DNA from: Anaerolineae bacterium
GTDB lineage: Bacteria > Chloroflexota > Anaerolineae > Aggregatilineales > Aggregatilineaceae
DNA length: 64,000 nt
Direction of reading: 5' to 3'
NCBI GenBank assembly: GCA_016930015.1
Contig: JAFGHR010000124.1
Span: 32,411-96,410, forward strand
The notes under the pieces were generated by a model. It was not told the origin of the DNA. It worked only from the letters and a program-made list of their open reading frames with translations, and searched no databases. How positions within the stretch are numbered: the stretch's first letter is position 1; every line of letters starts with the position of its first letter. Positions 1 through 8,342 of the stretch are shown here, piece after piece. The translations under genes and the position numbers were made by a program.

Positions 1-469
1 TGCTGCGTCCTTCCCACCCGACCGGGTACAACTCCAGGTCAAGCTCGCCCCATAACCGGCGGGTTTCATCTTCACTCAGCAGCACCATCCACGTTTCGCG
101 CTGTATCCAGCCCATGACCGTATACTGTGATTCACCGTTTTTGACCACGTCCATATAGGTCGTGACCAGGGCATTTTCCGGCGACCGCAGGGGGGCTGTA
201 ACCGCCAGCCCGATCACGGCATCCGACTTTTCGGGGTACAACAGCGCCGTGAGCTTGTACCATAACTGCTGCGCAGCCCGCTGCGTCATCACCTGGGTCC
301 ATTGCCGCGCGCCCTGCCCTACCCCGCCAAGCAACAGCGTCTGGTCGCCGTCTTCACGACTGACATACAAGTCGGTGGATAATCCATATTGGTTCTTGGA
401 TGAGCTAATGGATCCCATCATGGCCAATCCTTTCCCCGCCTGCCGATCCTGATAAACAGGATCGGACAT
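1..469 (-). CDS. Hypothetical protein, 3' part cut by window edge
   Basis: This reading frame stays open from an ATG at 469 to the left edge (156 codons), so it is absent from the ORF track. I translated it by hand. It starts MSDPVYQDRQ and continues with ordinary globular composition, including WIQRETWMVLLSEDET near the edge. A GGTGGT stretch lies just before the ATG and a good promoter lies at 550-578, which supports a real gene. I see no recognisable motif, signal peptide or membrane segment in the visible part. The N-terminal half contains a basic and Gln-rich stretch (TQRAAQQLWYKL). Function is unknown. The stop codon lies outside the window. Confidence 0.6.
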   Translation of the reverse strand, partial: MSDPVYQDRQAGKGLAMMGSISSSKNQYGLSTDLYVSREDGDQTLLLGGVGQGARQWTQVMTQRAAQQLWYKLTALLYPEKSDAVIGLAVTAPLRSPENALVTTYMDVVKNGESQYTVMGWIQRETWMVLLSEDETRRLWGELDLELYPVGWEGRS

Positions 470-549
470 CACACCACCGAAAACGCAGACTACTGACGCT
501 AAATGTGTGAATCAGCCTGGATAACCGGGCTTTATTGCTGCTTAATCTA

Positions 550-578
550 AGTATAAATGGTGGGTTTTGAGCAGGCAA
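550..578 (-). promoter_or_regulatory. Sigma-70-type promoter for the leftmost gene
   Basis: On the minus strand TTGCCT is followed after 17 nt by TATACT, roughly 75 nt upstream of the ATG at 469. Spacing and -10 are close to consensus. The -35 matches at four of six positions. Confidence 0.5.
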
Positions 579-681
579 CTGCTTGAGTACCATCCAGAGC
601 AAATGTTAACAAACCTAGACAAACCGCGTCGGCCAATCGTAGACCAATCGACCAAAGCACGTCAGTTCGACCGCGCGTGGG

Positions 682-687
682 TATAAT
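682..687 (+). promoter_or_regulatory. Possible -10 box for the PPC-domain gene
   Basis: A perfect TATAAT lies 41 nt before the chosen ATG at 729. No convincing -35 sits 16-18 nt upstream, so this is a weak call resting on the -10 and its position. Confidence 0.35.
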
Positions 688-728
688 GAATGTGGCATCC
701 GCACGACACGCGGCGAAAGGATATAGCC

Positions 729-1787
729 ATGACCGGGTTTCGTCAACGAGTAGGGCTGCGATGGGTAATCGGTTTGTGCGCGGGACTCGTGTTCCTGACC
801 GGCGGCACGGTCCAGGCCGTACCACCAGGGCAGCAGCAAGGTTTCCCCATTCGATACGGTGACGTGGTGCAGGGCCGGCTCAACGACGCCAACGACAGTG
901 AATGGTGGACATTTGAAGGCCAGTCCGGTGACCTGGTGCTGATCAATATGCAGGCCAGCACAGCGGGTAACCTGGATACCGTGCTGACGCTGACCGATGA
1001 CCAGGATAACACGCTGGCCACCGACGACGACAGCGGCACGGGATTCAACTCGCTGTTGGGGCCGTTTGAACTGCCGGACGATGGGCGTTACGTCATAACA
1101 GCATCGCGTTATGGCGGGGATGGCGAATACCGGCTCGAACTGGTCAACCTGCTCACCTACCCGGCAGCCGCGCCCGGCAAGCCGCTGGTGGGTGTGCTGA
1201 ACAGCATGCATACCAGCGAGTATTTCCTGCTGTCGCCCGACCTGGTCGCCAACACGCCGTACCGTGTGGCGGTCAGTGACGACGACCGCTTCAGCGATCC
1301 GATCCTGTCATTGCACAGCGTAAGCGGGTGGGTAACCAGCAGCGACAACCAGGATATCAGTGTTATCGACCCGTTTGTACCTGCGCCGGGCGACAGTACC
1401 ATTGTGGCCGTCACCTGGAATCCGGCCAGCGTGGGGGGCCGTTATGAACTGGTCGTATCCGAGTCCACGATTGAACTGCTGGGCGATGGCATACCGCAAA
1501 CCGGCACGCTGGACTACGAGGTCATCCGCCGCCGTCACTATTTTCAAGCCCAGGCCGGGGACGTGATCCGCCTGGATATCACAAAAACTGGGGGGGATAT
1601 CTCACCCGTGATGGATGTGCGCACTATCGACTATGATTTTTACCTGCTGTCCACGCGCGGCGCGACCCTGTACGACGCTTCGCTGCGGGTGCGTATTCCA
1701 CGCACCACCATGTACGTGATCGAAGTCGCCGACCAATCGCAGCAAACCAATACCGGCGGTTACACACTCACGCTGACGTGGGAATAA
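729..1787 (+). CDS. Secreted protein with pre-peptidase C-terminal (PPC) domains
   Basis: The product (352 aa) is probably exported and cell-surface or extracellular. The start at 729 is preferred over the ORF-track start at 690 because AAAGGAT precedes it and it gives a clean signal peptide: basic MTGFRQRVGLR, a hydrophobic core, then VQA-VPP as a likely cleavage site (~30). Residues ~40-140 form a PPC-type beta-sandwich (GDVVQGRLND, WWTFEGQSGD, YVITASRYGG and GEYRLEL are the family's usual landmarks). A second PPC-like repeat is visible at ~255-352 (HYFQAQAGDVIRLDI to GGYTLTL). PPC domains normally accompany secreted proteases, but no protease domain is present, so it may act as a binding or adhesion module. 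The gene stands alone between divergent and convergent neighbours. Confidence 0.75.
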   Translation: MTGFRQRVGLRWVIGLCAGLVFLTGGTVQAVPPGQQQGFPIRYGDVVQGRLNDANDSEWWTFEGQSGDLVLINMQASTAGNLDTVLTLTDDQDNTLATDDDSGTGFNSLLGPFELPDDGRYVITASRYGGDGEYRLELVNLLTYPAAAPGKPLVGVLNSMHTSEYFLLSPDLVANTPYRVAVSDDDRFSDPILSLHSVSGWVTSSDNQDISVIDPFVPAPGDSTIVAVTWNPASVGGRYELVVSESTIELLGDGIPQTGTLDYEVIRRRHYFQAQAGDVIRLDITKTGGDISPVMDVRTIDYDFYLLSTRGATLYDASLRVRIPRTTMYVIEVADQSQQTNTGGYTLTLTWE

Positions 1788-1796
1788 GCCCTGTCA

Positions 1797-1833
1797 CACA
1801 ACAAGCCGGGCTCGCTGCGCCCGGCCTTGTGAC
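1797..1833. terminator. Bidirectional intrinsic terminator
   Basis: ACAAGCCGGGC pairs with GCCCGGCCTTGT around a short loop, between the convergent PPC-domain gene and the DUF59 gene. Tails are only weakly T-rich. Confidence 0.55.
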
Positions 1834-1855
1834 TATCGCCCTGATTTGAGGCGCT

Positions 1856-2188
1856 CTAGAACAGGCCCCAATCGCTTAACACGCCGTCTTCGGCCATTGA
1901 CGGGTCCCACATGTCCATACCCACTTCGATCGTAGTCGGCACGCCCAGCGTTTCCTGGCCCTTACGCCGGGTCGCTTCTAACAACTGTGGCGCATACGGG
2001 CAAAACGGCGTCGTGAGGATCATCACAATGTGCAGCCGGTCGTCTTGAATATCCAGTTCACGCACCAGGCCCAGTTCTTGCACGCTCAGGCCGATTTCGG
2101 GATCATACACTTCGCGCAGCGCCGCGCGGACCAGGGTTTCTTTTTCTTCGCGAGACATCGCGCTTGTGTCAGGAGTCTTGTCTGCCAT
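1856..2188 (-). CDS. DUF59/MIP18-family Fe-S assembly factor (SufT-like)
   Basis: This 110-aa protein belongs to the PaaD/SufT/MIP18 (DUF59) family that helps mature iron-sulfur proteins. The family signature is visible as VYDPEIGLSVQELGLV (~27-42) and TTPFCPYAPQL (~59-69), with the conserved cysteine in the second block. The C-terminal tail (WDPSMAEDGVLSDWGLF) resembles the usual W-P end of the family. It lies next to the sufCBD operon in divergent orientation, which fits an Fe-S role. A palindromic repeat element separates the two. The start at 2188 is preceded by AAAGGATGGTACGTC. Exact partner proteins cannot be told from sequence. Confidence 0.85.
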   Translation of the reverse strand: MADKTPDTSAMSREEKETLVRAALREVYDPEIGLSVQELGLVRELDIQDDRLHIVMILTTPFCPYAPQLLEATRRKGQETLGVPTTIEVGMDMWDPSMAEDGVLSDWGLF

Positions 2189-2268
2189 GACGTACCATCC
2201 TTTGCCTGTTGGCTGTTTTTACCAGCAACTCCAGAATCGCTTGATCCAGAGTATAAGATACCGCGTGG

Positions 2269-2322
2269 CGCACCGCCACACAGTGGCGGACCGACACCGT
2301 GTGTGGCGGACTGCCACCGGCA
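2269..2322. repeat. Short GC-rich inverted and direct repeats
   Basis: GTGGCGGAC-like words recur twice in direct orientation, and CCGCCAC pairs with GTGGCGG across a 4-nt loop. The tract sits between the DUF59 gene and repeat copy 1 and has no coding potential. Confidence 0.4.
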
Positions 2323-2329
2323 GATAACC

Positions 2330-2542
2330 CAGCGACTATCGCTTCAAATGGGTGATTGGGCTATTGAGCAACGCCTTCCCCCTAATCCCCCTTCCAGCCA
2401 AGCTGGACGGGGGACTTAAACACGCGTGTTCGGAGAACACGCTGCGATCAGCCGTTTTTCCCCGCCATAGCTCGGCTGGGGAGGGGAACCGGGCGTTAGC
2501 CCGGAGGGGAGGGGCGTTTTTCGATTTTGAAGCGATAGCCCT
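2330..2542 (+). mobile_element. MITE-like palindromic repeat, copy 1
   Basis: Non-coding 213-bp element. Its ends are inverted repeats (TATCGCTTCAAA at the left, TTTGAAGCGATA at the right). Inside are two hairpins: a C-run/AGCCAAGCTGG/G-run block and a CCCC.AGCTCGGCTGGGG block followed by AGCCCGGAGGGGAGGGGCG. The 11-bp word GGCAGATAACC flanks both sides exactly (2319-2329 and 2543-2553), as expected for a target-site duplication. Three further copies lie at 26082, 35253 and 58834. It separates the DUF59 gene from the suf promoter. The ORF-track entries here (2336-2572, 2352-2561) are not real genes. Confidence 0.8.
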
Positions 2543-2610
2543 GGCAGATAACCACCGTTGATCGTGCGCCATCCCGCGTCGCCGAATTTATTAGAAGGCC
2601 ATCTTATTTA

Positions 2611-2640
2611 TTGCCATTTGTCGCTTCCCAGTGTTATAAT
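2611..2640 (+). promoter_or_regulatory. suf operon promoter
   Basis: TTGCCA, an 18-nt spacer and a perfect TATAAT, with an upstream TGT giving an extended -10. Transcription should start near 2647, giving a ~160-nt leader before sufC. Confidence 0.7.
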
Positions 2641-2664
2641 TATCACAGATTGTTGCGAAACATT

Positions 2665-2712
2665 CTCAATTGCGGCAGACTATTCTTTCGGGTTTTTTTG
2701 CCCGCAATTGAG
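2665..2712 (+). promoter_or_regulatory. Inverted repeat in the suf leader
   Basis: CTCAATTGCGG (2665-2675) is matched exactly by CCGCAATTGAG (2702-2712) around a 26-nt loop containing GGGTTTTTTTG. It lies downstream of the predicted start site and ~100 nt before sufC. It could be an RNA hairpin controlling read-through or a paired operator for an Fe-S-responsive repressor. Which one cannot be decided here. Confidence 0.55.
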
Positions 2713-2809
2713 GTCATGAATCAACGGCGATGCAGCCGGGCTAACTGCCCCGGTGCCGGGAAATCACCCCAGGCAGAGTCGTTATCGATCAGAGGAGGAT
2801 CACCAACCG

Positions 2810-3595
2810 ATGGGTGCTGCTTTAGAAATTCGTAACCTGCATGTCAGCGTCGAGAATCAACCAATCCTGAAGGGCGTCAACCTGATCGTCAAACAGGGCG
2901 AGATTCACGCGCTGATGGGTCCCAATGGGTCCGGAAAAAGCACGTTGGCCAATACGCTTATGGGCCACCCGGCTTATGAAATCACCGCCGGGCAGATCAT
3001 CTTTGACGGCGTGGACTTGATGGACCTCGAAACCGACGAACGCAGCCGCATGGGCTTGTTTATGGCGTTCCAGTACCCGGTCGTCATCCCCGGCGTAACC
3101 GTCGCCAATTTCCTGCGCAACGCGATCAACGCCCGCATGAAAGCCGAAAACCCGGACAGTAAGGGCATTCCGATTCCCGCATTCCGCAAGCTGATGATAG
3201 ACAAAATGAACATGCTGGAGATGGATACCAGCTTTGCTGGGCGTTATCTGAATGACGGCTTTTCCGGTGGTGAAAAGAAGCGGGCCGAAATTTTGCAAAT
3301 GGCTGTTCTAGAGCCGCGTATCGCCATTATGGATGAAACCGACTCCGGCCTGGATATCGACGCGCTGCGCATCGTGGCCGAGGGCGCCGAAAAACTGACC
3401 GATTCCCTGGATATGGGCGTGCTGATCATCACCCACTACCAGCGTATTCTCAACCATATCAAGCCCCAGTTCGTGCACATCATGCTTGACGGCCAGATTG
3501 TTGAGAGCGGCGGCCCCAATCTGGCGCTTCACCTGGAAGAACATGGTTACGACTGGCTCCGCGAAAAACAAAACGGCAACGGCAGCGTTAGCTAA
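2810..3595 (+). CDS. sufC: SUF complex ATPase SufC
   Basis: SufC (261 aa) is the ABC-type ATPase of the SufBCD scaffold that assembles Fe-S clusters in the cytoplasm. The start at 2810 is chosen because AGAGGAGGAT sits 9 nt upstream. The ORF-track extension to 2753 has no RBS. Walker A is GPNGSGKST (~36-44), the ABC signature region is LNDGFSGGEKKRAEI (~143), and Walker B/D-loop is IAIMDETDSGLDIDAL (~165), in which the usual catalytic Glu is present. Length and order match the family (~250 aa). It is the first gene of sufC-sufB-sufD, 30 nt ahead of sufB. Confidence 0.95.
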   Translation: MGAALEIRNLHVSVENQPILKGVNLIVKQGEIHALMGPNGSGKSTLANTLMGHPAYEITAGQIIFDGVDLMDLETDERSRMGLFMAFQYPVVIPGVTVANFLRNAINARMKAENPDSKGIPIPAFRKLMIDKMNMLEMDTSFAGRYLNDGFSGGEKKRAEILQMAVLEPRIAIMDETDSGLDIDALRIVAEGAEKLTDSLDMGVLIITHYQRILNHIKPQFVHIMLDGQIVESGGPNLALHLEEHGYDWLREKQNGNGSVS

Positions 3596-3625
3596 CATCA
3601 AGACAGCCCCGAAGGAGCAAAACCC

Positions 3626-5038
3626 ATGAGTGATGCCGAACACCTGGAGGGAATCCGGGAAACCTACGACGATGAATATGGTTTTCACGATCCTGACACC
3701 TACGTCTTTAAGGCGCGTAAAGGGCTGGATGCCGATATCGTCGGGCAGATCAGCGAGATGAAAAACGAACCGGCCTGGATGCGCGATTATCGCCTGAAAG
3801 CGCTGGAAATTTACCGGAGTAAACCCGTCCCAACGTGGGGGCCGGACCTGTCCGGCTTAAACGAGGATGACATTTACTTTTTCGTGAAGCCAGCCGACCA
3901 GGAAAGCCGCTCGTGGGACGACGTGCCGGACACGATCAAACAGACGTTTGACCGCCTGGGCATCCCCGAAGCGGAGCAAAAATTCCTGGCCGGGGCCGGT
4001 GCGCAGTACGATTCCGAGATGGTGTACCACCAGATCAAAAAGGAACTGGCCAGCCAGGGCGTGATCTTCAAGAGCATCGAAGAAGGTCTGCGCGAACACG
4101 AAGACCTGTTCAAAGAATACTTCGGAACCGTCATACCGGCCCACGATAACAAATACGCGGCGCTTAACTCGGCGGTATGGTCGGGCGGCTCGTTTATTTA
4201 CGTCCCGCCAGGCATCCAGATCGAGATGCCGCTTCAAGCCTATTTCCGCCTGAACACGGCCAGCATCGGCCAGTTTGAGCGTACGATCATCATTGTGGAC
4301 GAGGGCGCGTTTTTGCACTACGTCGAAGGCTGCACCGCTCCCACGTACACCACCGACAGCCTGCACAGCGGCGTGATCGAGATCGTCGTCAAGCGTGGCG
4401 CCCGGTCGCGTTATTCGACCATTCAAAACTGGTCGGACAACGTCTACAACCTGGTCACACAGCGGGCCATGGTCTACGGTGACGCGACTCACGAATGGGT
4501 TGACGCTAACCTGGGCAGTAAGGTCACCATGAAGTACCCGTCCCTGTACCTGATGGAACCCGGCGCGCACGGTGAAATCCTGTCGATTGCATTCGCCGGG
4601 CGCAACCAGATTCAGGACGCGGGCGGCAAGGCGGTTCACTTTGCGCCAAACACCACCAGCCAGATCATCAGCAAATCGATCTGCAAGGACGGCGGGCGCA
4701 GCAGTTATCGCGGCCTGCTGAAAGTGTACCCGGACGCAGCCAACGTCAAGAGCACGGTGGTGTGTGACGCGCTGCTGCTCGATGACATCAGCGAATCCGA
4801 CACCTACCCGTACATCGAGATCGAAAACCCATCGGTGACCGTCGGCCACGAAGCGACTGTTAGCAAAGTGGGCGATGACCAGCTCTTTTACCTGATGAGC
4901 CGCGGCCTCAACGAACACGAAGCCAACGCGATGGTCGTCAACGGCTTTTTGGAGCCGCTGACCAAAGAACTACCGATGGAATACAGCATCGAGATGAACC
5001 GTTTGATCCAGCTTCAGATGGAAGGCTCCATCGGCTAG
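3626..5038 (+). CDS. sufB: SUF scaffold protein SufB
   Basis: SufB (470 aa) is the scaffold subunit on which the Fe-S cluster is built with SufC and SufD. The family core is clear: [17 protein letters not shown] (~183), [21 protein letters not shown] (~244), [16 protein letters not shown] (~300), [21 protein letters not shown] and the C-terminal [22 protein letters not shown] (~418), where the His-Glu pair matches the residues placed at the SufB-SufD interface. Length matches other SufB proteins. GAAGGAG precedes the ATG. It lies between sufC and sufD in one transcription unit. Confidence 0.96.
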   Translation: MSDAEHLEGIRETYDDEYGFHDPDTYVFKARKGLDADIVGQISEMKNEPAWMRDYRLKALEIYRSKPVPTWGPDLSGLNEDDIYFFVKPADQESRSWDDVPDTIKQTFDRLGIPEAEQKFLAGAGAQYDSEMVYHQIKKELASQGVIFKSIEEGLREHEDLFKEYFGTVIPAHDNKYAALNSAVWSGGSFIYVPPGIQIEMPLQAYFRLNTASIGQFERTIIIVDEGAFLHYVEGCTAPTYTTDSLHSGVIEIVVKRGARSRYSTIQNWSDNVYNLVTQRAMVYGDATHEWVDANLGSKVTMKYPSLYLMEPGAHGEILSIAFAGRNQIQDAGGKAVHFAPNTTSQIISKSICKDGGRSSYRGLLKVYPDAANVKSTVVCDALLLDDISESDTYPYIEIENPSVTVGHEATVSKVGDDQLFYLMSRGLNEHEANAMVVNGFLEPLTKELPMEYSIEMNRLIQLQMEGSIG

Positions 5039-5097
5039 GCCGGTTTGTCACCGAGTCGTGTTGATACACCGTACCGTTTAAGAGAGGATAGGATCAG

Positions 5098-6441
5098 ATG
5101 GCAACTCGCCGTCGTGTTGCACGAGAATTTCAAGCGCCCCCGCTCAGCCGCGCCGACGTCGAAGCGTTGAGCGAGCGCCATCACGAGCCGGATTGGCTGC
5201 GCCAGGCGCGGCTGGCCGCCTGGGATCAGTACGAATCGATGCCCATGCCGACCACCAATGATGAACCCTGGCGGCGCACCGACTACCGTCATATCAACTG
5301 GGACAGCGCCGGGGTGCTGCTGGCCGCGAATGGCGGCACATACGAAGACATCCCCGCCGCCAACCGCCAACCGCTGTTGGGCGAAGTCCAGGGCGGTATG
5401 CTGGCCTTTGTCGATGACCGGCTGGTTCACCGCGAAGTGGACAAAAAGCTGGCGGATCGCGGCGTGATCTTTACCGATCTGCGCACCGCCGCCGCCAAGT
5501 ACCCGGAACTGGCGCAAAAACACCTGATGACACACGCCGTCACACCGGAAACCGGCAAATTTGCCGCGCTCAACGCGGCGTTGTGGACGCACGGCGTATT
5601 TTTGTACGTGCCGCGCGGCCAGTCGGTCACGCTGCCCGCCCACAGCATTTTTTACACGACCCGGCCCGGCGCCACGCTGGGACACATCCTGGTGGTGCTG
5701 GAAGACGGCGCCCAGATCGACTACCTGCACGAAAACCTGTCCCCCACCCTGGACAGCGACAGTAGTTTTGTGGGCGTGACCGAACTCATCATCGGGGATG
5801 GGGCCAACCTGCGTTTTGTTAATTTGCAGGACTGGGGCCACCACGTGTACGAGTTCAGCCACCAGCGCGCCCGCGTCGGCAGGGATGGCCAGCTCGACTG
5901 GATCACGGGCCAGATGGGCGGCAGGCTGGTCAAGGCGTTCATGGAAATCGACCTGGACGGCCAGGGAAGCTGGGGCCGCATGAGCGCCGTTTATTTCCCC
6001 GATGGCAAGCAGTTCATGGACCTGGACACGCAGCAGAATCACAACGCGCCGCACACCACGTCCGACCTGCTGTTTAAGGGCGTGCTCAAAGACCAGTCGC
6101 GCAGCGTGTGGCAGGGCATGATCAAAGCGCTGCCGGGCGCTCAAAAAACGGACGGCTTCCAGGCTAACCGCACCATGATCATGAGCAGCGAGGCCCGCGC
6201 CGACAGCATCCCCGGCCTGGAGATCAAAGCCGACGATGTACGCTGCACACATGCGTCAGCCACGGGCCAGATCGATGACGAACTGGTTTTTTACCTGATG
6301 ACGCGCGGCCTGCCGCGTGAGGAAGCCGAAAAACTGGTCGTGGATGGGTTCTTTGTGCCGGTGCTGGACCGTATCCCGTTTGAAAACGTGCGCGACCGCT
6401 TGATGGCGTATGTCGAACGTAAGCTGCTGGGCCAGGCATAG
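5098..6441 (+). CDS. sufD: SUF complex subunit SufD
   Basis: SufD (447 aa) pairs with SufB to form the cluster-assembly beta-helix platform. Visible family signatures are NAALWTHGVFLYVPRGQSV (~158), the repetitive beta-helix middle, and the C-terminal CTHASATGQIDDELVFYLMTRG (~382), which carries the Cys-x-His typical of SufD. An RBS AGAGAGGATAGG precedes the ATG at 5098. The gene follows sufB after 59 nt and ends just before a strong terminator, closing the first suf transcript. Confidence 0.95.
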   Translation: MATRRRVAREFQAPPLSRADVEALSERHHEPDWLRQARLAAWDQYESMPMPTTNDEPWRRTDYRHINWDSAGVLLAANGGTYEDIPAANRQPLLGEVQGGMLAFVDDRLVHREVDKKLADRGVIFTDLRTAAAKYPELAQKHLMTHAVTPETGKFAALNAALWTHGVFLYVPRGQSVTLPAHSIFYTTRPGATLGHILVVLEDGAQIDYLHENLSPTLDSDSSFVGVTELIIGDGANLRFVNLQDWGHHVYEFSHQRARVGRDGQLDWITGQMGGRLVKAFMEIDLDGQGSWGRMSAVYFPDGKQFMDLDTQQNHNAPHTTSDLLFKGVLKDQSRSVWQGMIKALPGAQKTDGFQANRTMIMSSEARADSIPGLEIKADDVRCTHASATGQIDDELVFYLMTRGLPREEAEKLVVDGFFVPVLDRIPFENVRDRLMAYVERKLLGQA

Positions 6442-6482
6442 GCCGCGCAGCATGAATGATCGCACTGCACTCAAATCAACTA

Positions 6483-6507
6483 ACCGGGTCTTTGTGGCCC
6501 GGTTTTT
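6483..6507 (+). terminator. Intrinsic terminator after sufD
   Basis: ACCGGG and CCCGGT form a stem around a 9-nt loop, followed by TTTTTG. Confidence 0.75.
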
Positions 6508-6554
6508 GCTTATTTCTATCACTATTATGTAATCTAAACCGCAATCGAAGATTA

Positions 6555-6585
6555 CTGACAGATTCGGCAGATTTGCCGTTATAAT
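6555..6585 (+). promoter_or_regulatory. Promoter of the sufS unit
   Basis: A perfect TATAAT (6580-6585) is preceded by CTGACA after 19 nt. It lies after the sufD terminator and ~40 nt before sufS, so sufS-sufU probably have their own transcript. Confidence 0.5.
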
Positions 6586-6623
6586 CGTACTGGACCAACC
6601 AACGGGTGTGGACAAAACAACCT

Positions 6624-7907
6624 ATGGCAAAAGTTAATCAAACCACGCATGATCCGAAACCTGGCCAAACGCGATCGCCGCTAAACAGCCAGGTGATTCT
6701 GAACGATTTCCCGATCCTCAACCAGGAAGCGCACCCCGGCAAACGGCTGGTATTCCTGGATTCGGCGGCCAGCAGCCAGAAGCCCCGCCAGGTGATCGAC
6801 ACCATGACGGCGTATTACGAGCACGATCACGCCAACGTTCACCGGGGGCTGCACGCGCTCAGCGAACGCGCAACCGACGCCTACGAGGGCGCGCGCGAAA
6901 AAGTGCGGCAGTTCATCAACGCCCGGTCCTATCGTGAGATCGTGTATACACGTAACACGACCGAAAGCATGAATCTCGTGGCCGGGTCGTGGGGCCGCGC
7001 CAACCTGGCCGCCGGTGACGTGGTCGTGCTCAGCGAGATGGAGCACCACAGTAATATCGTGCCCTGGCAAATCCTGGCCGAACAGACCGGTTTTACGATC
7101 CGGTACATTCCGGTCACGGATGAGGGTGAACTGGACCTCGACGCTTACGCGGCCTTCCTGCGCGACGAGCCGGTCAAGCTGGTGAGCGTGATGCACGTCA
7201 GCAACGTGCTGGGCACGGTTAACCCGGTCGAGGACATGATCAGGCAGGCGCACGCTGTGGGCGCATTATTCATGATCGACGGCGCGCAGAGTGTCCCGCA
7301 CCTGGCGGTCGATGTGCAGGCGCTTGACGTGGACTTTTTGGCGTTCTCCGCGCACAAAATGGCCGGACCAACCGGAATCGGGATTCTGTACGGCAAACGG
7401 GCGCTGCTGGACGCCATGCCACCTTACATGGGCGGCGGCGACATGATCCGGCGCGTCACGCTGGAAGGCAGCGAGTGGAACGACCTGCCGCACAAGTTCG
7501 AAGCCGGTACGCCCGCCATCGCGGAAGCGGTCGGGTTCGGGGCGGCGGTCGATTATGTCGCCGGGCTGGGCATGGATAACATCCTGGCGCACGAGCAGCA
7601 CATCGTCGAATATGGCATGGACCGGCTGGCCGAGGTTCCCGGCCTGACGATCTACGGCCCGGAACCGTCGCGGCGCAACGGCGTGATCGCGTTTGCGCTC
7701 AAGGACATGCACGCCCACGATATCGCCCAACTGCTGGACGTGGAAGGCGTGGCCGTCCGCGCCGGGCATCACTGCGCGATGCCCCTGCACCAGCGTTTTG
7801 GCGTGGCCGCGACCGCACGCGCCAGTTTTTATGTGTACAATACAACCGCCGACGTGGACGCTTTGATCGAAGCGATCTACAATGCGCGTAATATATTCCG
7901 GCTTTAG
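6624..7907 (+). CDS. sufS: Cysteine desulfurase SufS
   Basis: SufS is the PLP-dependent enzyme that takes sulfur from cysteine as a protein persulfide for the SUF scaffold. The Schiff-base lysine lies in FLAFSAHKMAGPTGIGILYG, and the active-site cysteine in VRAGHHCAMPLHQRF. YTRNTTESMNLVA and EMEHHSNIVPWQ are the usual group II landmarks. The ATG at 6624 gives 427 aa. The ORF track also allows a GTG at 6606, and neither start has a strong RBS, although GGGTGTGG lies upstream of the ATG. An N-terminal ~30-residue polar extension precedes the domain. sufU follows after 22 nt, the usual sulfur-acceptor partner. Confidence 0.95.
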   Translation: MAKVNQTTHDPKPGQTRSPLNSQVILNDFPILNQEAHPGKRLVFLDSAASSQKPRQVIDTMTAYYEHDHANVHRGLHALSERATDAYEGAREKVRQFINARSYREIVYTRNTTESMNLVAGSWGRANLAAGDVVVLSEMEHHSNIVPWQILAEQTGFTIRYIPVTDEGELDLDAYAAFLRDEPVKLVSVMHVSNVLGTVNPVEDMIRQAHAVGALFMIDGAQSVPHLAVDVQALDVDFLAFSAHKMAGPTGIGILYGKRALLDAMPPYMGGGDMIRRVTLEGSEWNDLPHKFEAGTPAIAEAVGFGAAVDYVAGLGMDNILAHEQHIVEYGMDRLAEVPGLTIYGPEPSRRNGVIAFALKDMHAHDIAQLLDVEGVAVRAGHHCAMPLHQRFGVAATARASFYVYNTTADVDALIEAIYNARNIFRL

Positions 7908-7929
7908 GCTCGAATGGTGAAACAATCCC

Positions 7930-8334
7930 ATGGACCTGTATATCGACAATATCATTGATCACGGGCAAAATCCGCGTAATTTTGGCGAGCCGCTCGACCC
8001 CGCCGATATCGATTACGAAGACGACAACCCGTTTTGCGGTGATCATCTCCACCTGACCGCCCAGCTTGACGAGAACAACCGCATTACCGCCCTGAGTTGG
8101 GAAGGCGAAGGCTGCACCATCAGCCAGGCGTCCGCGTCGATTCTGGGTGAGGCTATCCTGGGCAAGACGCTGGACGACATCAAAAGCTTCGACAAACAGG
8201 AGCTTCTCGACATGCTCGGTATTCAACTGAGCCCTTCCCGCCTGAAATGTGCCCTGCTGTCGCTCAAAGTGCTGAAGGCCGGTGCATACGGCCTGACGAG
8301 CTGGACCGGCGACGAGGGTGAAGACGAAACGTAG
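7930..8334 (+). CDS. sufU: SufU-type sulfur acceptor/scaffold
   Basis: SufU (134 aa) is the zinc-binding sulfurtransferase partner of SufS in SUF systems lacking SufE. The three metal/sulfur cysteines are present: NPFCGDHL (~37), GEGCTISQASASI (~61) and RLKCALLSLK (~115). The N-terminal YIDNIIDHGQNPRNFG is the SufU/IscU hallmark. The acidic C-terminal tail (GDEGEDET) is ordinary. It follows sufS directly. The next gene starts 8 nt downstream, so translation may be coupled. Confidence 0.93.
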   Translation: MDLYIDNIIDHGQNPRNFGEPLDPADIDYEDDNPFCGDHLHLTAQLDENNRITALSWEGEGCTISQASASILGEAILGKTLDDIKSFDKQELLDMLGIQLSPSRLKCALLSLKVLKAGAYGLTSWTGDEGEDET

Positions 8335-8342
8335 AACTGCAT

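Noticed and set aside
2336-2572. Short ORFs within repeat copy 1
   Set aside because: They run through palindromic non-coding repeat sequence and recur in the same form in other copies only as repeat DNA.
3857-4918. 353-aa antisense ORF in sufB
   Set aside because: Shadow of the GC-rich sufB codons. It has no RBS and the translation is rich in His/Val/Arg without family motifs.
5035-6252. 405-aa antisense ORF in sufD
   Set aside because: Shadow of sufD, which has full family support.
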